Below, in pieces: positions 1 through 6,475 of a stretch of DNA of 10,491 nucleotides (the stretch's first letter is position 1; each line of letters opens with the position of its first letter). The notes under the pieces were generated by a model. The model was not told where the DNA came from and made no database searches. It saw only the letters and a program-made list of their open reading frames with translations. The position numbers and the translations under genes were made by a program. This stretch comes from Desulfamplus sp. (GTDB taxonomy: Bacteria; Desulfobacterota; Desulfobacteria; Desulfobacterales; Desulfobacteraceae), in assembly GCA_015233755.1 (NCBI GenBank), contig JADFXA010000055.1:1-10491 (forward strand). Reading direction: 5' to 3'.

Positions 1-37
1 TTTCCAGGTTCTCAGGAGAAGAGTTTACGAGATTTTT
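1..37. repeat. Inverted copy A of a 37-base exact repeat at the window edge
   Basis: Positions 1-37 are the exact reverse complement of 3779-3815. The match ends in a T5 homopolymer and breaks at position 38; its left limit is unknown because the window starts inside it. In this copy the bases are read as the C-terminal end of the ZnuA-like protein. In the other copy they encode a conserved segment of the nucleotidyltransferase fusion in a different reading. A 37-base identity shared by two unrelated genes at a sequence end is more likely a chimeric junction or assembly artefact than a functional repeat. Confidence 0.9.
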
Positions 38-1036
38 GAACCAATCATAGGCAAGAGGATCAGCAAATACAACCTCTCCGTTTATCTCTCTTGCTATTTG
101 CTTGGCACTTTTTGTTGAAAATTGAGGTTGAGCAAATATAACTAAAATTTTATCTTCTCTTGCATGATTTATAAGCTCTTGAAGCTCTGCGGGTCTTGGA
201 TTTTTCCCCTCTTTTTCAATAGGAATCTCTTGAATGTTATAATCACGGGCAAAATAACCCCATGAAGGGTGAAAAACCATAAATTTAACACCTTTTTTAT
301 CTTTGAATATATCTTTTAAATCTCTATCAATCTTTTCAATTTTTAAGATAAATTCTTTGTAATTTGCATCATAAAAAGCTCCTGATTTAGAATCAATAGA
401 TTTTAAACCTTCTAAAATATGATTCGCCTGAATAATAACAAGTTTTGGAGATAACCATATATGTGGATCAGGTTCTCCATTATGCTCCTTATTCTCTCCT
501 TTATGTTTGTGTTCTTTATGTAAGTCAGGCTCTAATTCTTGTTTCTGTTTTATATTTTGTTCTTTATCGTTTTTAACAGATTTTTTTTCAGTAACTTTGT
601 GTTCTACATCATCACCTTCTTCATTGTGATTGTGTCTAACCATCTGAATTTTCTCAATTCCATCATCAGTATTGATAATCTTCATATTCTTGTTTGTAGC
701 TGATATTTTCTCAAGCCACACTTTTTCAAAAGGAAGACCAATGGCAAAATATATATCTGTTTTTGATAAGGCTGTCATCTGCTGTGGTCTTGGCTCATAA
801 GTGTGAGGGCTTGCACCAGGTTGAACCATAACGTGAACATCTACCCGATCTTTTCCTATCTGCTCAACAAAAAATTTTTGTGGCAAAATACTTACAAAGA
901 CTGTTAGTTTGTCCTCAGATGCCGAAACTTTAGAAAAATTAGAATCAGAGATTATAAAGCCTATAAAAAAACAAAATAAACTTATAAAAAATGGACACAA
1001 TTTTTTTTTTGCTGTTTTTCTATAATTTTTTCTCAT
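1..1036 (-). CDS. znuA: ZnuA-like zinc ABC transporter substrate-binding protein, C-terminus cut by window edge
   Basis: 345 residues are visible and no stop is reached. The product would bind Zn2+ in the periplasm and deliver it to a ZnuBC-type importer, which is not in the window. The ATG at 1036 has an AGGA about 9 bases upstream. Residues 1-39 form a signal peptide: a Lys/Arg-rich n-region, a long hydrophobic core, then VSA before SEDK. Cluster A-I metal ligands are visible: H78 in GASPHTYEP, H192 in DPHIWLSP, H256 in FHPSWGYFA and D326 in ADPLA. Between the first two lies a charged, His-rich loop (about residues 134-186, HNHNEEG to HKEHKHKGENKEH), typical of zinc rather than manganese binders. 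It overlaps the upstream fusion gene by 17 bases, so it is probably cotranscribed and translationally coupled. Residues after about 333 lie in the suspect terminal repeat and may not be genuine. Family assignment is secure; zinc specificity is inferred. Confidence 0.9.
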   Translation of the reverse strand, partial: MRKNYRKTAKKKLCPFFISLFCFFIGFIISDSNFSKVSASEDKLTVFVSILPQKFFVEQIGKDRVDVHVMVQPGASPHTYEPRPQQMTALSKTDIYFAIGLPFEKVWLEKISATNKNMKIINTDDGIEKIQMVRHNHNEEGDDVEHKVTEKKSVKNDKEQNIKQKQELEPDLHKEHKHKGENKEHNGEPDPHIWLSPKLVIIQANHILEGLKSIDSKSGAFYDANYKEFILKIEKIDRDLKDIFKDKKGVKFMVFHPSWGYFARDYNIQEIPIEKEGKNPRPAELQELINHAREDKILVIFAQPQFSTKSAKQIAREINGEVVFADPLAYDWFKNLVNSSPENLE

Positions 1037-3956
1037 CTTTATTTATCCTGTTATGTTCTATTTTTTTAACAAAATCCAATTCATCTTCTCGACACTTGAC
1101 CTTACCATCAAGTTTTGCCTCAAGAACAGATTGGATAATATTTTTGTAATCTGGTCCCGGCTTTATACCCATTGAAATTAAATCCTTACCTCGTATTGAT
1201 ACAGTAGTATCTTTTAATTGAGTATAAAACCACGAAATAGCCTTTCTTATCTCCTCTTTTCTTGCGATTGCCATCATATATAAGATATGCTCTGTCTTAA
1301 AAGGTATCATAAGGTTATAGAGTTCGCTATTTTTTAAAATAGAACTCTCTGAATTAGCCTTTTTTTCAGCCATTAGCTTTTCCATAAGATAGAGACGCTC
1401 ATCAGCCCTAAGTCTCTCTCGCAGCACAATATTTCTCTGACGTGGAGAGAGTTGGAATTTATCGCATATCTCTTCACACACCCTTACTTGGGTTCGTTTA
1501 ATCATAACCATAAAATATAGAGACCATCTCAAATATTGAACATCAAGATATAAAAGGTCGTGCCATGCAAGGGTCTTTTTAACAGATAACAAAATAGGGA
1601 TAATCTCCCTGTCTATTGAAAATTCAGGGTGGATAACTCTGTCGAGCTGATACTCTCTGATACTTTCAATAGCGGGTATAGGGTTCTCTTCTTCCAAAAT
1701 TTGTTTAATTTCAGAAAATACCCTTAATCCACTTAAATCTTTGAAAAAATCAAGTTTAATAGCATTTTTAATAAGGCTTGAGGTGAGCTTTCCTATTGAA
1801 AAACCAAAACGGTTGGCAAATCTTATTGCTCTAAATACTCGTGTTGGATCTTCAACAAAACTTAAGTTATGGATAATTCTTATTGTTTTATCTTTTAAAT
1901 CACGCTGTGCACCAAAGAAATCAATCAACGTACCAAATCCATCAAGATTTAGCTTTATAGCAAGTGTGTTTATTGTAAAATCACGACGAAAAAGATCTAA
2001 CTTAATTGAACTCATCTCAACAGTTGGAAGTGCTGCTGGAGCTTTGTAATACTCAAGTCGTGCTGATGCTACGTCAATTTTAAATCCAGATGGTAAAATA
2101 ACCACTGCTGTTCCAAACTCTGGGTGAGTATTGCATCTTCCTGATTTCATCTGAGCAAGCTGTTGGGCAAAGGCAATGCCATCACCCTCAACAACAATAT
2201 CAACGTCATCACTTTTTCGGTATAAAAGAAGGTCTCTGACAAATCCACCAACCACAAAAACATCAACAGCGACTTTATCGCCAGCCATACCAATATCTCT
2301 AAGCAGCTCAAGCAGCTGCACATCAAGTCTCTCTTTTAAAAAAGGCTCAATATTCCGTTTCTTAGCATTTTTAATATTTTTATCTTCTCTTCCATGGGCA
2401 ACACCGTGAGTTGCCACGCTGCTATTTTTATCGTAGGATAGAAGAAAATTGAAAAGATCTGTGCGGGTAATGACTCCAATCACTTCGCCATTTACACCTT
2501 GACCCATATCTTTGGCAGCATTCTCTTTTGTTCCAATAAGTTCGCCATCATTACACTCATTTTTTCTAATAACAGGTAAAATCCTCTGTTTTCCTTCAAT
2601 TATTTTGCTTTGGATTTCCGATATATCTGCATCAGGTGAAATTGCTGATAGTTCAGTTGACATATACTCTTTAACAGATAGATGGGCTAAATTGTGATAC
2701 AAAATTTTTTCAATCACCTGACGCGATACATAGCCTGTAAGATTATTGCGATCTCCCTCTGAAACAAGCAAAGCATTTATATTATACCTTGTCATAATAC
2801 GACTCGCTTTGCTGCATGGCATCATAGAATCAATTATAATTGCCGGAGATGACATAAGTTCTAAAGCAACCTTTCTAACTTTCAATCTCTTTTTAATTAT
2901 TCCAATAAGTTCCTGCTCCACCTGTGCAAGAGTTTTATCAACAATTTTAGCAGACGCAGCATAGGCATGACCACCTCCTCCTAAATCTGAGAGTATCTGC
3001 CCAACATCAGCCTCATCAATTCTACTTCTCCCAACAATGGTTATTTTGTTATCCATAAGAACTATTGCAAAAAAGACATTAATATCCTCAATTTTCACAA
3101 GTTTCTGAACTATAGATGCAAGATCATTAATGTATGATGCAGAAGAGATGGTTGATATGTGAATATCAAAGCCATTTATTCTATGACAAGTTATCTCATT
3201 TAGAAGAGTATTTAGCCATGTAACTTGGTCAGTGCTTATTTCACGGATAATAAGGCTTGCAATTGTATTTACAGATGCCCCACACGAGATAAGAAACCCT
3301 GCCTCTGTAAGATCAGACTCTGTAGTTGATGAGTAGGTAAAAGAACCTGTATCTTCATAGATACCAAGTGCCATTATTGTTGCCTCATCAGGCGTGATTG
3401 GAATATTTCTCTCTCGTAAAAGTTTGCTTAAAATAGTTACAGTAGCACCTGTCAAATAATTTAGGTCAAGAGTACCTTTAAGGTCATCTTCTTGCTTTGG
3501 GTGGTGATCATAGATATGAAGTTCAACACTATTAGATAGAGTGCTTTCATTACTTTTAATATCAATATATGGGAGAGTTTCTTGATGTGATCTATTCTCT
3601 TGAGGTGATAAAATCTTTTGAGTAACTGCTAAGCCAGCTATTCTATCAATAAATTCAGCAGCCACTATTGGAATCCTATTCCTTTGACGAGTATCAACAA
3701 GAACAACTGTTTTAACGCTTGAGAAGTCAATTGAAGCAGGATTTACCATATTAAATAGATAGCTCATTGAGCTTATAAAAAAATCTCGTAAACTCTTCTC
3801 CTGAGAACCTGGAAAGATAACAACAGAGTTAGTATAGAGCTTCTGGGCAGCAAGCATAGAAGCCACGGAATCAAAATCAGAGTTTATATGGCTTGTTATT
3901 ATGGTATCAGGCTTTATTTTGCTATTTATTGTATTTTTAGTAATGTTAGTTTTAAT
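1020..3956 (-). CDS. DHH/DHHA1-CBS-CBS-tRNA nucleotidyltransferase (CCA/poly(A) polymerase) fusion protein
   Basis: About 978 residues if started at ATT 3956. Domains in order: DHH phosphoesterase (SHINSDFDS with H23, D27, D29; VDTR at about 87-90; DHH at 150-152), DHHA1 (GGGGHAYAAS from 326), two CBS domains (about 366-425 and 430-506), then a class II nucleotidyltransferase head (GGFVRD from 570; D584 and D586 in DDVDIV; D628 in KIDVA; RRDFTINTLA from 657; EDPTRVFRA from 702) and a C-terminal tRNA-binding part. It should add A or CCA to tRNA 3' ends; the DHH half is probably a nuclease or phosphodiesterase. The first standard in-frame start, GTG 3866, would delete the first DHH motif, so translation must begin upstream. 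No in-frame ATG, GTG or TTG exists between the TAA at 4005-4007 and 3866. ATT 3956 has AAAGAGG five bases upstream. A one-base error in the A-rich leader, linking to ATG 4000 or 3991, is the alternative. Whether it adds A only, CC or CCA cannot be told. Confidence 0.88.
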   Translation of the reverse strand: MKTNITKNTINSKIKPDTIITSHINSDFDSVASMLAAQKLYTNSVVIFPGSQEKSLRDFFISSMSYLFNMVNPASIDFSSVKTVVLVDTRQRNRIPIVAAEFIDRIAGLAVTQKILSPQENRSHQETLPYIDIKSNESTLSNSVELHIYDHHPKQEDDLKGTLDLNYLTGATVTILSKLLRERNIPITPDEATIMALGIYEDTGSFTYSSTTESDLTEAGFLISCGASVNTIASLIIREISTDQVTWLNTLLNEITCHRINGFDIHISTISSASYINDLASIVQKLVKIEDINVFFAIVLMDNKITIVGRSRIDEADVGQILSDLGGGGHAYAASAKIVDKTLAQVEQELIGIIKKRLKVRKVALELMSSPAIIIDSMMPCSKASRIMTRYNINALLVSEGDRNNLTGYVSRQVIEKILYHNLAHLSVKEYMSTELSAISPDADISEIQSKIIEGKQRILPVIRKNECNDGELIGTKENAAKDMGQGVNGEVIGVITRTDLFNFLLSYDKNSSVATHGVAHGREDKNIKNAKKRNIEPFLKERLDVQLLELLRDIGMAGDKVAVDVFVVGGFVRDLLLYRKSDDVDIVVEGDGIAFAQQLAQMKSGRCNTHPEFGTAVVILPSGFKIDVASARLEYYKAPAALPTVEMSSIKLDLFRRDFTINTLAIKLNLDGFGTLIDFFGAQRDLKDKTIRIIHNLSFVEDPTRVFRAIRFANRFGFSIGKLTSSLIKNAIKLDFFKDLSGLRVFSEIKQILEEENPIPAIESIREYQLDRVIHPEFSIDREIIPILLSVKKTLAWHDLLYLDVQYLRWSLYFMVMIKRTQVRVCEEICDKFQLSPRQRNIVLRERLRADERLYLMEKLMAEKKANSESSILKNSELYNLMIPFKTEHILYMMAIARKEEIRKAISWFYTQLKDTTVSIRGKDLISMGIKPGPDYKNIIQSVLEAKLDGKVKCREDELDFVKKIEHNRINKDEKKL
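3779..3815. repeat. Inverted copy B of the 37-base repeat, inside the fusion gene
   Basis: This copy reads FPGSQEKSLRDFF on the minus strand, a segment that fits the conserved N-terminal region of DHH/CBS/CCA proteins. This is therefore probably the native location, and the copy at 1-37 the displaced one. Confidence 0.9.
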
Positions 3957-3968
3957 ATGCGCCTCTTT
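3954..3968 (-). promoter_or_regulatory. Ribosome binding site and candidate ATT start of the fusion gene
   Basis: On the minus strand AAAGAGG (3968-3962) is followed by five bases and then ATT (3956-3954), in frame with the DHH motif. ATT is a rare bacterial start codon, known for example in infC. The other in-frame near-cognate codons upstream of the DHH motif, such as ATT 3944 and ATA 3917, have no Shine-Dalgarno match. The call rests on position only. Confidence 0.4.
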
Positions 3969-4010
3969 TTGACTATATTTTTTAAAACCATATTGAACAT
4001 AACGTTAAAA

Positions 4011-4805
4011 TCAAGATTCAGTCAAAACCATAAAAAGTTGCTCTAAATCAATATTATCTGTTGACTCTTCTGTTGATTTTATATCTTTCTTAAGCTGTGC
4101 CTGCTGCTTGAGGTCTTCTACTGTTCCGCTGGCAATAAGTTTGCCTTTATGTATAACCCCTATTCTATGGCAGAGATCTTCGGCTATCTTCAAAGTATGC
4201 GTTGACATAAAAATAGTAGTGCCATTATTGGCAAGATCAATTAGCATCTGTTTGACCATCTTAATAGCCAAAGGATCAAGACCAACCATTGGCTCATCAA
4301 CTACAAGTACCATTGGATTATGAATAAGAGCTGCTGACATTATAAGTCTCTGCTTCATACCATGAGAAAATGACTCAATAAGCTCATCTGCCCAATCAAG
4401 GAGAGAAAATGTTTTCAACTGTGCTTGAGCTTTTTGCCTAAATTCATCTTTTGTCATTGATGTCGTCATCGAAAATAGGTCTGCTGTAAATTTTAAAAAC
4501 TCCATAGCTGTAAGTTTTTCGTAGATATAAGGACGATCAGGAATATAACCTATATTTTGTTTTGCCTGCTTTGGTGATTTAAGCATATCAATCCCACAAA
4601 CTACAACTGAACCTGAAGTTGGGGCAAGAAGACCGGCAATCATACTTATTGTTGTTGTCTTGCCAGCACCATTTGGACCTATAAATCCAAATATCTCTCC
4701 AGCAGGAATTGAGAGTGTCAAGTTATCAACAGCTGTAAATTCCCCATATTTTTTTCTCAACTCTCTTATTTCAATCATATATTGAATTTCCGCTTTTACA
4801 AACAT
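4011..4805 (-). CDS. ABC-2 type transporter ATP-binding protein
   Basis: 264 residues, the usual size for a NatA/GldA-like ATPase subunit. Walker A is GPNGAGKTT (43-51). The position usually held by the Q-loop glutamine reads GYIPDRP, with D90, as in many ABC-2 ATPases. The signature is SFSHGMKQR (146-154), Walker B is MVLVVDEP (165-172), the D-loop is GLD (175-177) and the switch histidine is H203 in STHT. It would power export or membrane remodelling with a separate permease, but no permease gene adjoins it. The next gene downstream is the nucleotidyltransferase fusion, about 55 bases away, so the substrate is unknown. ATG 4805 has no clear Shine-Dalgarno; the internal ATG 4778 (M10, MIEIRELRKKYG) has a weak GCGGA about 10 bases upstream and matches where family proteins usually begin, so it is the likelier start. 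A TATAAT at 4837-4842 on the minus strand could be a -10 box, but no good -35 was seen. Confidence 0.93.
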   Translation of the reverse strand: MFVKAEIQYMIEIRELRKKYGEFTAVDNLTLSIPAGEIFGFIGPNGAGKTTTISMIAGLLAPTSGSVVVCGIDMLKSPKQAKQNIGYIPDRPYIYEKLTAMEFLKFTADLFSMTTSMTKDEFRQKAQAQLKTFSLLDWADELIESFSHGMKQRLIMSAALIHNPMVLVVDEPMVGLDPLAIKMVKQMLIDLANNGTTIFMSTHTLKIAEDLCHRIGVIHKGKLIASGTVEDLKQQAQLKKDIKSTEESTDNIDLEQLFMVLTES

Positions 4806-4851
4806 TTAAATATTTAAGCAAAAATGATAAAATGTTATTATAATAAACTAT

Positions 4852-4880
4852 TTGACTTGTTTTGGAAAGAGCGTTATACG
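4852..4880 (+). promoter_or_regulatory. Candidate sigma-70 promoter for the YitT-family gene
   Basis: TTGACT (4852-4857, five of six to TTGACA) is followed by a 17-base spacer and TATACG (4875-4880, four of six to TATAAT). It lies 33 bases before the first ATG at 4914, giving a short leader. It sits in the 108-base divergent region shared with the ABC ATPase gene. No operator-like repeat was seen there. Confidence 0.5.
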
Positions 4881-4913
4881 CCACCCTTCTTTTAAAAAAA
4901 ACACTAAATATTT

Positions 4914-5795
4914 ATGGTGGAAAATAAACAAATGAGTGCAGAAAAAAAGAGACTTATATCATCACTATTCTGGAATCTGACCCTTCTTACGGCAGGGTCT
5001 GTAATCTTTAGCATTGGTGTAAATGGAATTATAATACCTCAGGGTTTTGTAACAGGCGGAATCTCTGGTGTCTGCCTTCTTATCTATTATGTTACAGGAG
5101 TATTATCAACAGGTATATGGTATCTTATAGTAAATGTACCGCTATTTTTAATGGGGTGGTTCTTTGTAAGCAGAAGATTTTTCTTCTACAGCCTTTATGG
5201 AATGGTTGTTCTCTCTATATGCATGGATACAATTTCATTTCCTATTGAGATAAAAGACCCATTTCTTGCAATTCTTGCAGGAGGAACAATTCTTGGGGTG
5301 GGCGGTGGAATTACCCTTCACTCTCTTGGATCTCTTGGGGGGTTGGATATTATTGGAATTTTGTTAAATCAGAAATTTGGCATACGCATTGGAACATTTT
5401 TCTTTATATTTAACATGACTCTTTTTGTGTTCAGCTTTGGTAATCTTGAAACTGATCTTGTTCTCTATTCTATTGCTTTGAGTTTCGTAACATCTCAAGT
5501 GCTTGATTTTATACTAACCATGTTCAATCAGCGTAAAATGATTATTATTATTTCAAATTATAGCGATCAGATAGCCAAAATTATCACAGAAGAGCTACAA
5601 AGAGGTGCGACTTTTTTAAATGGTATCGGTGCATATAGTGGAGATGAAAAGAAGATAATATTAACTGTTGTCCATAATTATCAATTAAAAAGACTTGAAG
5701 AGGCTGTAGTAACCATTGACCCTCAGGCGTTTATGATTACAGAGAACACATTTAATGTCTTGGGCAGAGGATTTTCAAAGCCAAAGGTTTACTAA
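4914..5795 (+). CDS. YitT-family integral membrane protein (YitT domain plus DUF2179)
   Basis: 293 residues, the normal length for the family. About six hydrophobic segments occupy residues 13-205, with glycine-rich conserved stretches (PQGFVTGGISG near 42-52, and the GGTILGVGGGI and GSLGGLDIIG segments). Residues 208-290 are a soluble C-terminal domain of the DUF2179 type, recognisable from RGATFLNGIGAYSGDEKK and the closing ENTFNVLGRGF. It is an inner-membrane protein whose biochemical role is not established; transport is often suggested. ATG 4914 lacks a Shine-Dalgarno, while ATG 4932 (M7, MSAEKKR) has GGTGG 11 bases upstream and is a plausible alternative start. It is the only plus-strand gene in the left half, is monocistronic, and converges with hysD 37 bases downstream. 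No clear terminator separates the two. Confidence 0.92.
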   Translation: MVENKQMSAEKKRLISSLFWNLTLLTAGSVIFSIGVNGIIIPQGFVTGGISGVCLLIYYVTGVLSTGIWYLIVNVPLFLMGWFFVSRRFFFYSLYGMVVLSICMDTISFPIEIKDPFLAILAGGTILGVGGGITLHSLGSLGGLDIIGILLNQKFGIRIGTFFFIFNMTLFVFSFGNLETDLVLYSIALSFVTSQVLDFILTMFNQRKMIIIISNYSDQIAKIITEELQRGATFLNGIGAYSGDEKKIILTVVHNYQLKRLEEAVVTIDPQAFMITENTFNVLGRGFSKPKVY

Positions 5796-5832
5796 ACCTC
5801 TTTAGTATAATCCTAACTTACTATCCTTAATA

Positions 5833-6327
5833 CTAATTAGTTGAGGCGTTGGAATTATGATTTAACAGCATCATGATTTCTTGTTTAGCAAGCTCAACAT
5901 AATGTGGAAAAAGTTTGGCAAGTGTGGGGGTAAGTTCCATGCTCCAGTTGATTGTTTCGGGCTCAATGCCAAGGATGTGTAACTCTGGAGTTTTACCCGC
6001 CATCCTTGCCATGCTAATAGAATCTAAAAGATCAATGTCGTGGAGTGAAAGTGTCTGCTTTTGATTTTGCCGTAGATCTTCTTCAGTAAGCCTGTAGATT
6101 GTTCCTGGTGTTTGTCCGCCCTTTACAATATCTAATACTAATATCTTTTCATACTCAACAAATAGATAAAATATATCTTGAGTAAATGTTCCTCCATCAA
6201 TTAGGTCAATCTGTTCATCTATTGCTTTATACCAATCTTGCTTTAAAATTTCATGGATCGCATGAACACCAACTCCTTCGTCCATCATCAAGATATTCCC
6301 AACGCCAAGAACAAGTAATTTCTTCAT
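5833..6327 (-). CDS. hysD: [NiFeSe] hydrogenase maturation protease (HyaD/HybD-type endopeptidase)
   Basis: 164 residues, the standard size for nickel-dependent C-terminal endopeptidases of hydrogenase large subunits (peptidase family M52). The fold start LLVLGVGNILMMDEGVGVH is clear, and the expected nickel-sensing ligands are E17 (DEGVGVH), D66 (LVLDIVKGG) and H96 (SLHDIDLLD). The protein would read nickel occupancy in the HysA precursor and remove the tail after the final histidine of the active-site motif, probably the 16 residues following H491. It is the third gene of the hys operon, 148 bases after hysA, and an intrinsic terminator lies in that gap, so its expression is probably lower than that of the structural genes. 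Only a weak GAGA precedes the ATG. The symbol follows the hysBAD order known in Desulfovibrio. Confidence 0.93.
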   Translation of the reverse strand: MKKLLVLGVGNILMMDEGVGVHAIHEILKQDWYKAIDEQIDLIDGGTFTQDIFYLFVEYEKILVLDIVKGGQTPGTIYRLTEEDLRQNQKQTLSLHDIDLLDSISMARMAGKTPELHILGIEPETINWSMELTPTLAKLFPHYVELAKQEIMMLLNHNSNASTN

Positions 6328-6378
6328 ATTTTTCTCTATTATATTAAATTTAAAATTTCCCCTATTCTTTTGGGGATT

Positions 6379-6426
6379 AAAAAAAGCCCCTTCTCATTTT
6401 TATTTAAAAAAAGAGAAGGGGCTTTT
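6379..6426 (-). terminator. Intrinsic terminator between hysA and hysD
   Basis: On the minus strand, AAAAGCCCCTTCTC (6426-6413) pairs perfectly with GAGAAGGGGCTTTT (6395-6382). Additional T5/A5 pairing is possible inside, and the stem is followed by a run of seven U (6385-6379, partly in the stem). It begins about 50 bases after the hysA stop, in the right place to end most transcripts after hysA. Read-through would be needed for hysD. A second CCCC (6375-6372) and GGGG (6362-6359) follow and could form a small extra hairpin or compete with the terminator. Confidence 0.88.
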
Positions 6427-6475
6427 AAAGTTATATGACTAATGCTTGCTGATAAGTTGACCTCTTTGGGGAAAA

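Noticed and set aside
1741..2964. Several plus-strand open frames opposite the fusion gene
   Set aside because: All are antisense shadows of a strongly recognisable multidomain protein and show no domain signatures of their own.
5790..5807. Hairpin TACTAAA-CCTC-TTTAGTA at the yitT stop codon as a terminator
   Set aside because: The stem is AT-rich, only seven base pairs, overlaps the stop codon and has no U-tract.
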